This document shows positions 49,576 through 59,424 of a DNA stretch of 64,000 nt, in pieces. Position 1 is the stretch's first letter. Each line of letters begins with the position of its first letter. Source of the DNA: an uncultured Verrucomicrobia subdivision 3 bacterium (GTDB lineage Bacteria; Verrucomicrobiota; Verrucomicrobiia; Limisphaerales; UBA11358); NCBI GenBank assembly GCA_903850425.1, contig CAINLR010000001.1, positions 171,538-235,537 of the forward strand, read 5' to 3'. The notes beneath the pieces were generated by a model. It worked only from the letters and a program-made list of their open reading frames with translations. It had not been told where the DNA came from and made no database searches. The position numbers and the translations under genes are program-made.

Positions 49576-51114
49576 ATGAAGACGAAACTCACGCCCGTCA
49601 AACCTTCTCCCAAGCGCGCCGTCGCCGCTGCCACGCACGCCGTTGTGCCGCTCAAGGAGCGTCGCCTAAACTTCGGCGACAAGTGGGACTACGCACCCGC
49701 GCCGGAGGATTCCAAGAATTACGTCATCGCGCCACGCCACGGTTTGTTCATCAACGGCAAATTTGTCGCGCCGCATTCGGGCAAGCATTTCGACACGATC
49801 AATCCCGCCACCGAGGACAAGATCACCGAAATCGCGCTCGGCGATGCGGAAGACGTGGACATCGCGGTGAAGGCCGCGCGCCGCGCTTACGAAAAAGTCT
49901 GGAGCAAAATGCCCGGTCGCGAACGCGGCAAATATCTTTACCGCATCGCCCGCATCATCCAGGAAAAATCGCGCGAACTCGCCGTGCTCGAAAGCATGGA
50001 CGGCGGCAAGCCCATCAAGGAAACGCGCGACGTAGATTTGCCCATCGTCGCCGCGCACTTTTTTTATCACGCCGGCTGGGCGGACAAACTGCAATACGCT
50101 TTTCCCGGTCGCACGCCGCGTCCGCTTGGCGTGGTTGGGCAGATCATTCCGTGGAATTTTCCGCTGCTGATGGCCGCGTGGAAAATCGCCCCGGCGCTCG
50201 CGTGCGGCAACACTGTCATCATCAAGCCGTCCAAGACCACCAGCCTCACGCTGGTGCGGCTCGCGCAGATTTTTCAGGAGGCGGAATTGCCGGAAGGCGT
50301 GGTCAATGTCATCACCGGCGTCGGCGAAACCGGCACGGCCATCGTCAAGCATCCGGACGTGAACAAAATCGCGTTCACCGGCTCGACGGAAATCGGCAAG
50401 CAGCTTGCGCAGATGATCGTCGGCACGGACAAGCGCATCACGCTCGAACTCGGCGGCAAGGCGGCGAACATCGTGTTCGAGGACGCGCCGATTGACCAGG
50501 CCATCGAAGGCATCATCGCCGGAATTTATTTCAACATGGGCCACGTCTGCTGCGCCGGTTCGCGATTGTTCGTGCAGGAAAGCATTTATCCGAAAGTCGT
50601 CAAGAAACTGCGCGACCGCATCCAGACGTTGCGCATTGGCAATCCGCTCGATAAAAACACCGACATCGGCGCGATCAACAACAAACCGCAGCTCGAAAAA
50701 ATCCGCGAACTCGTCCAGAGCGGCGCGGATGAAGGGGCCGAGGTGGTGCAAACTACCTGCAAACTTCCGGAACGCGGCTACTGGTATCCACCGACGTTTC
50801 TCACCGGCGTCACCGCGTCGCATCGCGTGGCGCAGGAGGAGATTTTCGGGCCGGTGTTGAGCGTGATGACGTTCCGCACGCCGGAGGAAGCATTCGAGCG
50901 CGCCAACAACACGCCCTACGGCTTGAGCGCCGGCGTGTGGACGGACAAAGGCAGCAAGATCTTCAAGATGGTCAACAAGCTGCGTGCCGGCGTGGTCTGG
51001 GCGAACACCTACAATAAGTTCGATCCGACGAGTCCGTTTGGCGGCTACAAGGAAAGCGGCTTCGGCCGCGAAGGCGGCGTGCAAGGATTGGCGGCGTATT
51101 GTAAACTGGATTGA
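49576..51114 (+). CDS. Aldehyde dehydrogenase family protein
   Basis: [69 protein letters not shown] catalytic Cys. Confidence 0.95.
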   Translation: MKTKLTPVKPSPKRAVAAATHAVVPLKERRLNFGDKWDYAPAPEDSKNYVIAPRHGLFINGKFVAPHSGKHFDTINPATEDKITEIALGDAEDVDIAVKAARRAYEKVWSKMPGRERGKYLYRIARIIQEKSRELAVLESMDGGKPIKETRDVDLPIVAAHFFYHAGWADKLQYAFPGRTPRPLGVVGQIIPWNFPLLMAAWKIAPALACGNTVIIKPSKTTSLTLVRLAQIFQEAELPEGVVNVITGVGETGTAIVKHPDVNKIAFTGSTEIGKQLAQMIVGTDKRITLELGGKAANIVFEDAPIDQAIEGIIAGIYFNMGHVCCAGSRLFVQESIYPKVVKKLRDRIQTLRIGNPLDKNTDIGAINNKPQLEKIRELVQSGADEGAEVVQTTCKLPERGYWYPPTFLTGVTASHRVAQEEIFGPVLSVMTFRTPEEAFERANNTPYGLSAGVWTDKGSKIFKMVNKLRAGVVWANTYNKFDPTSPFGGYKESGFGREGGVQGLAAYCKLD

Positions 51115-51389
51115 GACGCGCCAACTGTTTTGTTCCGAACGGCAATCGCGTCAGCCTTTACAGCTATGATTTCCCCGTGGCTTTCAACCGCGGATTCAAG
51201 CCGAACGAGATTGCCGAGGTCCAGCGTGCGATTGCGGATCGCCGTGCGGAAATTGTGGAGCGACGGCTTGAACAGCTTGTATCGGTCGGTGTCTGGATCA
51301 AGGCAATGCGGGTTAACCCGGATATTTTACACGGTTGCGAAAGGCCGAAGACGGAGCGCAGGTTGGCAACCTGCCGGCACCCGATTTGA
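51111..51389 (+). pseudogene. Possible degraded small ORF (N-terminally eroded, repeat-derived C-terminus)
   Basis: Core FNRGFKPNEIAEVQRAIADRRAEIVERRLEQL looks like a DUF4160-type C-terminal segment; the last residues are encoded by a GC-rich hairpin repeat (51358-51374). Confidence 0.3.
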
Positions 51390-51395
51390 CACGCC

Positions 51396-52682
51396 CTAAG
51401 GCAGCTGAACCAACAGCCGATAAAATCGCTGGTTCACACCGTCCATTTGGTTTGTCATACAGATGTTCGCACCAGTGCCTTGAAACTGACTGCCGAGATT
51501 CGTCCACTGATTTGAATTCAAGATGGGACTAGACTGAAGTTGATATTGCAAGTTGGGGATCGAATCCCAACAAAGCGCCAGGGCTAAATTGTTCGCGGAA
51601 ATCTGGGTGGTTAAGAGCGGCGCCACAGGCGTGATTCTGAGCACGCGGCTATTTGCATATTCGCTCAGATAAAGCGAATCATCGTCCCCGAATTTCAAAC
51701 CGGTGGCATTATCAAAGCCAGTGCCGACCAGGTTGGTGCGACCGTTGAGATCGAGTTGGAGCAAATTCCCCGCGCCACTAATGACATAAATACTGGTGCC
51801 CCAAAAACCGCCGTGGGCTGAAGCCAGTTGACAACCCGCCTGTGAACCGGACTGAACACCAGAAACAAAATTGCTGCTGAGGAACATGCCACTGGAAGAA
51901 AACAGCCACAGATTCCGCTCGTTTTCGGCGGAAACTACGATGCGATTTGTCATGTCCATGGCCAAGTGGTTGGGGCGCGCCGGGCCGTTGGTATTGAGTA
52001 TGATAAAAGAACCATTGGAGATCATTCCCCAATTGCCGGTGTCGGGATAATTGGGATTGGTAAATCCTCCGCCATCGGCGACCAACAATCGTCCAAACCG
52101 GTCAAAAGAAAGTCCCGTCGGGTTTCTTAAAGTAATTGTCGGAGGAACTAAAATAGAGACCTGGTTGCTTTGTGGGCCACTCTGCGCAATCATTTTGACA
52201 ACGCCAGCCCCCGCATTTGCATAGCCCCCCACCAGCACGGTTCCCGGAGTGCCGGAAACTGTCCCGCTGCGGTCCACCACGACCGAATCAGGATCCTGTA
52301 TGGGAGTCCCGATTTGTTGGACCGGTGAGCCACCGATGCCGATGCGCCAGATGTTGGTGACATCCGTCGTGCAACCACCGCACTCGTCGCGACCGCTAAA
52401 CAATGTGCCATCACTTGCAAAATCTATTTCTTTGGGATGTGTGGGGGTGGCATAAGTCGTCGTGATTGCCCCCGGAACATTTGGTGTCGCCGCGTTCAGG
52501 CAAATACGCGGCAGAAGCAGCCATATGGCGACAAGAGAAAAAAAGAAAAAGGAGGCAGTTCTTGGTTTTGACAACTCGCCTGAACAAGTTGGAGACGACG
52601 CAAACTGGTCGGCTTGGGATATAAAAATGGCCGGCGAGTTTGCGCCATGAGTGAGAATTAGGATTGCAGCCTGGTTCCTCAT
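51396..52682 (-). CDS. Secreted NHL/SMP-30-like beta-propeller protein with shared C-terminal domain
   Basis: Signal-peptide-like FFFFSLVAIWLLLPRICLNA; LRNPTGLSFDRFGRLLVADGGG, KEIDFASDGTLFSGRDECGG, TGLKFGDDDSLYLSEYANSRVLRI repeats; C-term YQLQSSPILNSNQWTNL...RFYRLLVQLP. Start assigned at 52682, uncertain. Confidence 0.7.
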   Translation of the reverse strand: MRNQAAILILTHGANSPAIFISQADQFASSPTCSGELSKPRTASFFFFSLVAIWLLLPRICLNAATPNVPGAITTTYATPTHPKEIDFASDGTLFSGRDECGGCTTDVTNIWRIGIGGSPVQQIGTPIQDPDSVVVDRSGTVSGTPGTVLVGGYANAGAGVVKMIAQSGPQSNQVSILVPPTITLRNPTGLSFDRFGRLLVADGGGFTNPNYPDTGNWGMISNGSFIILNTNGPARPNHLAMDMTNRIVVSAENERNLWLFSSSGMFLSSNFVSGVQSGSQAGCQLASAHGGFWGTSIYVISGAGNLLQLDLNGRTNLVGTGFDNATGLKFGDDDSLYLSEYANSRVLRITPVAPLLTTQISANNLALALCWDSIPNLQYQLQSSPILNSNQWTNLGSQFQGTGANICMTNQMDGVNQRFYRLLVQLP

Positions 52683-52746
52683 GCGTTGCTTATTGCATAA
52701 GCAAGAGGCGCACCGCGCGTCAACTTTTATCTGCAAGATTTTATTG

Positions 52747-52898
52747 CCACGGATGGCCACGGATGGCCACGGATTTATTTCGCAGGTAGGGCGCGTCGCT
52801 CCGCGCGCGCCGCCACACAAAATTTCACAAACGGCGCGCACGGAGTGACGCTCCCTACCAAAACGTTTCATCCATGTTCATCCGCGTCCATCCGTGGT
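52747..52898. repeat. Nested composite repeat: decanucleotide arrays flanking a palindromic GGTAGGGCG element
   Basis: CCACGGATGG x3 (52747-52774), palindrome 52785-52859 (GGTAGGGCGCGTCGCTCCGCGCGCGCCG...CGGCGCGCACGGAGTGACGCTCCCTACC), inverted array 52867-52898 (TTCATCCATGTTCATCCGCGTCCATCCGTGGT). Confidence 0.88.
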
Positions 52899-52972
52899 TG
52901 AATTCAATTCTCTGCCCGGCCGCAAATTGCAAAACGTTGCGCCGGCTGGGTTCCGATGTTTTAATTTCGAAA

Positions 52973-54061
52973 ATGACGAATGCCCTCATCGCGTTGAGCG
53001 CAGTCCTGCTCGCCTGGCCGATGTTTCGCGGCGATCAAGGACTGACCGGTGTCGCGGCTGGCCGATTGCCGGAGGCGCTGGAACTCCGCTGGACTTTCAA
53101 AACCGGTCAGCCCATCAAATCCTCCGCTGCCATCGCGGAGCGCCGCGTTTTCATCGGCTCCGACGACAGTAATCTCTACGCGCTCTCAGCCGATACCGGC
53201 AAGCAACTGTGGTCGTTCAAAGCCGGGGAAAGCATCGAAGCTCCGCCGCTGGTGCTCGACGGCACGGTGTTCGTCGGATCAGTGGACAATAATCTCTACG
53301 CGCTCGGCGCCGCTACAGGTGCGTTGAAGTGGAAATACCAGACGGGCGATAAAATTCTCGGTGCCGCGAACTGGTTCCGCGTGGGCGAATCCCAGCGCAT
53401 TCTTGTCGGCAGCTACGATTACAAGCTCCACTGTGTGGACGCCGCGACCGGCAAGCCCGTGTGGACCTACGAAACCGGCAATTACATCAACGGCGCGCCG
53501 GCCGTGGGCGACGGCAAAATTGTATTCGGCGGTTGCGATGGCAAACTTCACGTCCTCGATGCCGCCACGGGCAAGGAACTTTCGTCGGTCGAGGCTGGCG
53601 CTTACATTCCTGGTTCTGCGGCCATTGCCAGCAATCGTGCCTACGTCGGCCACTATGGTAATGAAGTCATCTGCCTTGATCTCGCCGGCACGAACATTCT
53701 TTGGCGCTCGAAGCAGACCAACGCGGCGTTCTTCGCTTCGCCCGCCGTCACGGAGAAGCAAGTCATCATTGGTGCGCGCGACAAGAAACTTCACTGTCTC
53801 GATCGCGCGACCGGCACGCAGCTTTGGACCTTTGCCACGCAAGGCGACGTGGACAGCTCACCGGTAGTCGTCGGCGACAAAGTGGTGTTCGGTTCCGGCG
53901 ATGGCCGACTCTATCTCGTGAGTCTCGCCACGGGAAAGAAACTCTGGTCGTATGACCTCGGCAAAGAACTCACCGCTTCACCCGCCGTCGCCGACGGCTT
54001 GGTGATCATCGGCTGTGAAGACGGCGCGCTTTACGCCTTCGGCCCAAAACGAAGTCCCTGA
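52973..54061 (+). CDS. PQQ-like beta-propeller repeat protein (BamB-like), secreted
   Basis: Repeats such as ALSADTGKQLWSFKAGESIEAPPLVLDGTVFVGSVDNNLYALGAATGALKWKYQTG; start at ATG 52973 preferred, since MFIRVHPWLN of the ORF call is repeat-encoded. Confidence 0.88.
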   Translation: MTNALIALSAVLLAWPMFRGDQGLTGVAAGRLPEALELRWTFKTGQPIKSSAAIAERRVFIGSDDSNLYALSADTGKQLWSFKAGESIEAPPLVLDGTVFVGSVDNNLYALGAATGALKWKYQTGDKILGAANWFRVGESQRILVGSYDYKLHCVDAATGKPVWTYETGNYINGAPAVGDGKIVFGGCDGKLHVLDAATGKELSSVEAGAYIPGSAAIASNRAYVGHYGNEVICLDLAGTNILWRSKQTNAAFFASPAVTEKQVIIGARDKKLHCLDRATGTQLWTFATQGDVDSSPVVVGDKVVFGSGDGRLYLVSLATGKKLWSYDLGKELTASPAVADGLVIIGCEDGALYAFGPKRSP

Positions 54062-55302
54062 TGCGCATCGTCCAACTCACTCCCGGCACGGGAAATTTTT
54101 ATTGCGGCAGTTGTCTGCGCGACAACGCCCTCGTTCGCGGCCTGCGCGAGCGAGGTCACGACGCCCTCATGGTGCCACTCTATCTGCCGCTCATCGTGGA
54201 CGAACCTTCCGCGAGCGCCGGCACCCCGATTTTTCTCAGCGGCATCAGCGTCTATCTGAGCAACAAATTTCGCGTGCCCGGCTGGCTTGATCGCGCGCTT
54301 AGTTCTCCGCCACTGCTCCGCATGGCTGCCGGTCTGGTGGGTATGACCAGTCCGAAGCAGTTGGGCAAATCCGCCGTTGCCATGCTCCAACCGGATGCCG
54401 CTCATGGTGAACTCGAACGCCTCATTGGCTGGCTCCGCTCGCAACCTGCGCCCGACGTGATCTGTCTGTCCAATTCGCTCCTCACCGGATTGGCGGCACG
54501 GCTCAAGCAGGAATTTCGCGTGCCGATTGTCTGCACGCTGCAAGGCGAAGACTCGTTTCTCGACGCTCTCCCCGAGCCTTACCGGCAACGCTCGTGGGAA
54601 TTGCTCGCGGAACGTTGTGCGGGGATTGACCACTTCATCGCCGTCAGCCGGTATTTCGCGGACGTAATGATCAAGCGATTGAACTTGCCCGCCGCGCGCG
54701 TTTCCGTCGTCCATCCAGGCATTGCTGTTGAGGAATTCTCACCGGCGAACGCGACGCAACCGGTCGTCGGCTATCTCGCGCGGATGCACCCGACCAAAGG
54801 ACTGAACACGCTCTTCGAAGCATTCCTGCAACTGAAGACACCCGGTGCGCGGCTGCGGATTGCCGGCGCGATGACCGGCCGCGACAAGGTGTTCGTCGCG
54901 TCGCTGCAACGCAAGCTCGGCGACCGCGCGGAATTTCTTCCGAACCTTGACCGCGCGGCAAAGGCCGATTTTCTGCGCAGCCTCGCGGTGTTCTCGGTGC
55001 CCGCGACTTACGGCGAAGCGTTCGGCATGTATGTCTTGGAGGCGCTCGCCGCTGGCGTGCCAGTGGTTCAGCCGAGACATGGCGCGTTCCCGGAAGTGCT
55101 CGCGGCCACCGGCGGCGGGTTGCTGTGCGAACCAAATCAGCCGTCGGCGCTGGCGAACGCGCTGGACGAGTTGCTCGGAGACCCGGCACGTGCCCGGCAA
55201 CTCGGTGGGATTGGCCGACAAGCCGTCCAAGAAAAATTCAGTGTCGCGGCAATGACCGCGAAGGTTGAAGCCATACTCCAAAAGGTTGCTCATGCTCGTT
55301 GA
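54061..55302 (+). CDS. Glycosyltransferase family 4
   Basis: NFYCGSCLRDNALVRGLRERGHDALMVPLYLP; VVGYLARMHPTKGLNTLFEAF; GEAFGMYVLEALAAGVPVVQPRHGAFPE. Confidence 0.9.
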   Translation: MRIVQLTPGTGNFYCGSCLRDNALVRGLRERGHDALMVPLYLPLIVDEPSASAGTPIFLSGISVYLSNKFRVPGWLDRALSSPPLLRMAAGLVGMTSPKQLGKSAVAMLQPDAAHGELERLIGWLRSQPAPDVICLSNSLLTGLAARLKQEFRVPIVCTLQGEDSFLDALPEPYRQRSWELLAERCAGIDHFIAVSRYFADVMIKRLNLPAARVSVVHPGIAVEEFSPANATQPVVGYLARMHPTKGLNTLFEAFLQLKTPGARLRIAGAMTGRDKVFVASLQRKLGDRAEFLPNLDRAAKADFLRSLAVFSVPATYGEAFGMYVLEALAAGVPVVQPRHGAFPEVLAATGGGLLCEPNQPSALANALDELLGDPARARQLGGIGRQAVQEKFSVAAMTAKVEAILQKVAHAR

Positions 55303-55978
55303 ACTCACCCACGTCCAAAAAAACTACGCCACGCCGTCCGGCGAAGTGTTGCGTGACATCAATTTTCAACTCGCCGCCGGCGAAGCCGTGGCGATCGTCG
55401 GTCCGTCCGGCTGCGGCAAGAGCACGCTGCTGAATCTCATCGGCGCGCTGGATCAGCCGACGCGCGGAACCGTTCGCTTCGACGGTCGGGATCTGGCCGG
55501 TTTGAGCGTGAATGAGCTGGCGGGCATTCGCAATCGCGACATTGGTTTTATTTTCCAGCTTCATCATCTGCTGCCGCAATGCACCGTTCTGGAAAACGTC
55601 CTGATTCCCACTCTGGCCAATCCATCCGCGTCGAATAACGCGACGGCGGTGCAGCGGGCTGAACGATTGCTTGACCGTGTGGGCTTGAAACCGCGTCTGC
55701 ATTATCGGCCCGGCCAACTTTCCGGTGGCGAACGCCAGCGCACCGCCGTCGTTCGAGCGTTAATCAATCAGCCTAAACTGCTGCTGGCGGACGAACCTAC
55801 CGGCTCGCTCGATCAAGCCGGTGCCGAAAACCTGGCGCAACTTTTGCAGGAACTGAATCAGGAAGAACGCGTCGCGCTGGTCGTCGTGACCCATTCGCGT
55901 GAATTGGCGGGGCGGATGAAACGCGTGTTGGAACTGCGCAAGGGCGTGATGCAAAACCAACGGTCCGCGACAAGCTAA
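55292..55978 (+). CDS. ABC transporter ATP-binding protein (LolD/MacB type)
   Basis: VAIVGPSGCGKSTLLNLIGALDQPTRG; LSGGERQRTAVVRALINQPKLLLADEPTGSLD. Confidence 0.94.
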   Translation: MLVELTHVQKNYATPSGEVLRDINFQLAAGEAVAIVGPSGCGKSTLLNLIGALDQPTRGTVRFDGRDLAGLSVNELAGIRNRDIGFIFQLHHLLPQCTVLENVLIPTLANPSASNNATAVQRAERLLDRVGLKPRLHYRPGQLSGGERQRTAVVRALINQPKLLLADEPTGSLDQAGAENLAQLLQELNQEERVALVVVTHSRELAGRMKRVLELRKGVMQNQRSATS

Positions 55979-55979
55979 G

Positions 55980-58900
55980 ATGAGCATCGGCAAACTCATC
56001 TTCCGCAGTTTGCAGTTTTATTGGCGTGCCCATTTGGGTGTGCTGTTGGGGACCATTCTGGCTGGCGCCATTCTCACCGGAGCGCTGGTGGTGGGAGACT
56101 CGGTGCGTTTCAGTCTCAAGCAATTGGCGTTGGTGCGACTGGGCCAGACCACGCAGGCATTGACCTCGGGCGACCGCTTCTTCCGTGCCGATCTCGCGCA
56201 GGAACTGGAGGCGCAGCTCCACACCCCGATAGCGCCGCTGCTGATGTTGCGTGGCTCGGTAACGACTCCCGAGGGCACTCATCGCGCCAATGAAGTCCAG
56301 GTGCTAGGTGTGGATGAACGGTTCTGGAAGCTGAGTCCCTCAGCAGTGGCTTGGCACAACTCAACCAATACTTTCGCCAGCGACGAAATTGCCGTCAGCG
56401 AATCACTGGCCAGTCGGCTGCAACTGAAAATGGGTGACGCGGTGGTGGTTCGACTGGAGCAACCGGCCTTCGTCACGCGCGACTTGCCGCTCGCCGGCCA
56501 AGCGGATGCGTCGGTCGCCGTGCGCTTGCGCGTCCGGAACATTGTCAGCGACGAGCAATTTGGACGGTTCAGTTTGCAGGGCAATCAAGTGCCGGCCCTT
56601 TCGGTGTTTCTGCCGCTGAACGCGCTGCAACAACAAATCCAAAGAGCCGGGCGCGCCAACACGCTTCTGGTGGGCCAGGCACAATCGCCGACGGTTCTTT
56701 GCGACGCAGCAACAGTGAATAGCGCCTTGGCAAAAGTCTGGACTTTGTCGGATGCGGACCTCGAACTACGCGAACTACACGACCAGAAAGAATTTGAGCT
56801 GCGGACAAAACGAGTCTTTCTGGACTCGGTGGTTGCGGACGTGGCATTCGCTGTCGGCTCCAACGCTGTGGGTGTGCTGACGTATTTCGTGAATGAAATC
56901 CGCCTCGGCGATCACGCCACGCCTTATTCGTTCGTCGCCGCCACTTCGCCTAGCCGAGATGGAGTTCCATTGCGCGATGATGAAATCGCAATCAACTCTT
57001 GGCTCGCGGAAGATCTCGGCGCGAAACTCGGCGACGAAGTGATGCTGCGCTATTTCGTCATCGGCGAACGGCGGGAGTTGCAGGAACAGACGGCGATCTT
57101 TCGCGTGCGCGAGATCATGCCGCTGAAGGCGGACGCTTCGTGGATGCCCGATTTTCCGGGACTGGCGGACACCGACAATTGCCGCGAGTGGAAGCCCGGC
57201 ATTCCCATCAACCTCGACCGCATCCGGCCCAAGGATGAAGCCTATTGGAAGGAATATCGAGGCACTCCGAAGGCCTTCGTGACGCTGGCGGCGGGCCAGC
57301 GATTATGGTCCAACCGGTTCGGCAATCTGACTGCGATTCGTTTCGTGTCCGGCGGTGAAACGGTCAAGACCACCAACGACCTCGAAAGTGCGCTGCTTAA
57401 AATAATTGATCCTGCCGCGCTGGGTTTTGCTTTCACCGATGTGCGCGAGCGCGCCCTGCAAGCCAGCGAAAAATCCCAGGACTTCGGTCAACTCTTCATC
57501 GGCTTCAGTTTCTTTTTGATCGTGGCCGCGCTGCTGCTGACCGCGCTGCTCTTTGTGTTTAACCTCGAACAGCGCAACGCCGAGGTCGGTCTCCTGCGGG
57601 CCTTGGGATTTTCCGACCGGAAAGTGCGTTGGATATTTCTCGTCGAAGGAGCTTGCGTCGCCGGGTTGGGGACGCTGCTGGGGCTGCTGGGTGGCGTGGT
57701 TTTTACCAAGTTAACTTTGCAGGGGTTAGCGACGGTCTGGCGTGGCGCAGTGGGCACATCGAGTTTTATTTATCATGCGGAAACACCTTCGCTGATCACT
57801 GGTGCGGGACTGAGTCTGCTTGCTGCGATCGGCGCCATGGCACTGGCCCAGCGCGGACTCACGCAGCGTTCGCTCGCCGGCTTGCTGGCCAGTGGCGCAG
57901 AAGTCGAATTGGGTGGCGCACCGGCGAGCGGACTTCGGAGAAACCTCGGCCTGGGGATCGGTGCGGGCTGCTTGCTGGGCGCAGTCGCTTTAGTGGCCAC
58001 CAACCGTCATGGCCAAGGCTCCGAGATGGCTGAAGTGTTTTTCGGTTCTGGCCTGTTGGTCCTGTGCGCTGGCCTTGGAATCACACATCGTCTGTTGGTC
58101 GGCCTCACCCAAGCCACCAAGCCCGCGCACAACGTCGCTCAACTCGGCTGGCGCAACGCCGGGCGGCGACGCACCCGCAGTCTCACCACAGTCAGTGTGC
58201 TGGCGGTGGGCGTTTTCATGGTGGTGGCGGTGAATGCGTTTCGACAAAACCCGCGTGGGGCCGCGCTGGAACGGCGTTCGGGAACCGGCGGCTTCGCGCT
58301 TTACGGCCAATCCACTTTGCCCATCTACGAGGACTTGAACACCGCCAGCGGTCGCGATGCCTTCAACCTGCCGGCGGAGGCCATGCGCGATGTGGCCTTG
58401 GTGCCGCTGAGGATTCGGGACGGCGACGATGCAAGCTGTCTCAATCTGAATCGGGCGTTGCAGCCGCGATTGCTTTCAGTGCAGCCGGAGGAATTGAAAC
58501 GGCGTCAGGCATTTGCCTTTGGTCAATCTCTGGATCAAAAAACGCTCGCCCGCAATGGAGTTGCGGGCACCAACGAAAGCGCGTGGGATTTGTTGAACTG
58601 GCAGCCAGCCACAGACGTGGTGCCGGCGATTGGCGATGAACAAACTGTGCGCTGGGCCTTGGGCAAATCGCTGGGCGACACAATTGCTTACACCGATGAT
58701 CGCGGACGAACCTTCAAGATTCAAATCGTAGGCATCTTGGCCAATTCCATTCTGCAAGGCGGCCTGCTGATTTCTGAACCGAATTTCATTGAGCGCTTTC
58801 CGTCGGTCGCAGGATACCGCGCATTCTTGGTGGATGCACCGTCGGAACGGACGGATGCGGTCGCTGATTTGCTGACGCGTCAGTTGCAGGACAAAGGCCT

Positions 58901-59333
58901 CGACCTGCAGCCAGCTTGGCAACGGCTAGCGGATTATATGGCCGTGGAAAACACTTATCTGGGCATCTTCCAAGCCTTGGGCGGACTCGGCTTGCTGCTT
59001 GGCAGCTTGGGCCTTGGGATCGTGGTGCTGCGAAACGTTTTGGAACGGCGCAATGAACTGGCGTTGCTCCAAGCCGTTGGGTTTCGCCCCTCGCAGCTTC
59101 AGCGCTTGGTGCTGAGCGAGCACTGGCTGCTGGTTATTTTGGGAATGGTCATTGGTCTGGGGGCGGCTTTGTTGGCGGTGCTCCCCGCCTTGCCGTCGTC
59201 GGGCGGTGAAGCGCCTTCGGGCACCATCGTGTTGACGTTGGTAGCGCTGGGCGTCGGGGGCGTTTTCTGGTGTTGGCTGGCGACGCGCGTGGCGTTGCGC
59301 GGGCCGCTGCTGGATGCGCTCAGGAAAGAATAG
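55980..59333 (+). CDS. Large FtsX-like ABC transporter permease
   Basis: 1117 aa; FtsX-type TMs LLLTALLFVFNLEQRNAEVGLLRALGFSDRKVRWIFLVEG and GIVVLRNVLERRNELALLQAVGFRPSQLQRLVLSEH. Confidence 0.92.
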   Translation: MSIGKLIFRSLQFYWRAHLGVLLGTILAGAILTGALVVGDSVRFSLKQLALVRLGQTTQALTSGDRFFRADLAQELEAQLHTPIAPLLMLRGSVTTPEGTHRANEVQVLGVDERFWKLSPSAVAWHNSTNTFASDEIAVSESLASRLQLKMGDAVVVRLEQPAFVTRDLPLAGQADASVAVRLRVRNIVSDEQFGRFSLQGNQVPALSVFLPLNALQQQIQRAGRANTLLVGQAQSPTVLCDAATVNSALAKVWTLSDADLELRELHDQKEFELRTKRVFLDSVVADVAFAVGSNAVGVLTYFVNEIRLGDHATPYSFVAATSPSRDGVPLRDDEIAINSWLAEDLGAKLGDEVMLRYFVIGERRELQEQTAIFRVREIMPLKADASWMPDFPGLADTDNCREWKPGIPINLDRIRPKDEAYWKEYRGTPKAFVTLAAGQRLWSNRFGNLTAIRFVSGGETVKTTNDLESALLKIIDPAALGFAFTDVRERALQASEKSQDFGQLFIGFSFFLIVAALLLTALLFVFNLEQRNAEVGLLRALGFSDRKVRWIFLVEGACVAGLGTLLGLLGGVVFTKLTLQGLATVWRGAVGTSSFIYHAETPSLITGAGLSLLAAIGAMALAQRGLTQRSLAGLLASGAEVELGGAPASGLRRNLGLGIGAGCLLGAVALVATNRHGQGSEMAEVFFGSGLLVLCAGLGITHRLLVGLTQATKPAHNVAQLGWRNAGRRRTRSLTTVSVLAVGVFMVVAVNAFRQNPRGAALERRSGTGGFALYGQSTLPIYEDLNTASGRDAFNLPAEAMRDVALVPLRIRDGDDASCLNLNRALQPRLLSVQPEELKRRQAFAFGQSLDQKTLARNGVAGTNESAWDLLNWQPATDVVPAIGDEQTVRWALGKSLGDTIAYTDDRGRTFKIQIVGILANSILQGGLLISEPNFIERFPSVAGYRAFLVDAPSERTDAVADLLTRQLQDKGLDLQPAWQRLADYMAVENTYLGIFQALGGLGLLLGSLGLGIVVLRNVLERRNELALLQAVGFRPSQLQRLVLSEHWLLVILGMVIGLGAALLAVLPALPSSGGEAPSGTIVLTLVALGVGGVFWCWLATRVALRGPLLDALRKE

Positions 59334-59424
59334 GCAGTCACGCGACACCGACAACGAAGCTCGACTTTTGGAAACCGACCATTATTTTTTGGCGTCCTGA
59401 CTTTAGAAAGTTAGAACAAATTTT

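Noticed and set aside
49666-51084. 472-aa open frame antisense to aldehyde dehydrogenase
   Set aside because: Shadow ORF; the sense strand carries all ALDH motifs.
52874-52972. Upstream start (MFIRVHPWLN...) for the PQQ-propeller gene
   Set aside because: These residues are the translation of the inverted decanucleotide repeat; ATG at 52973 begins a plausible signal peptide.
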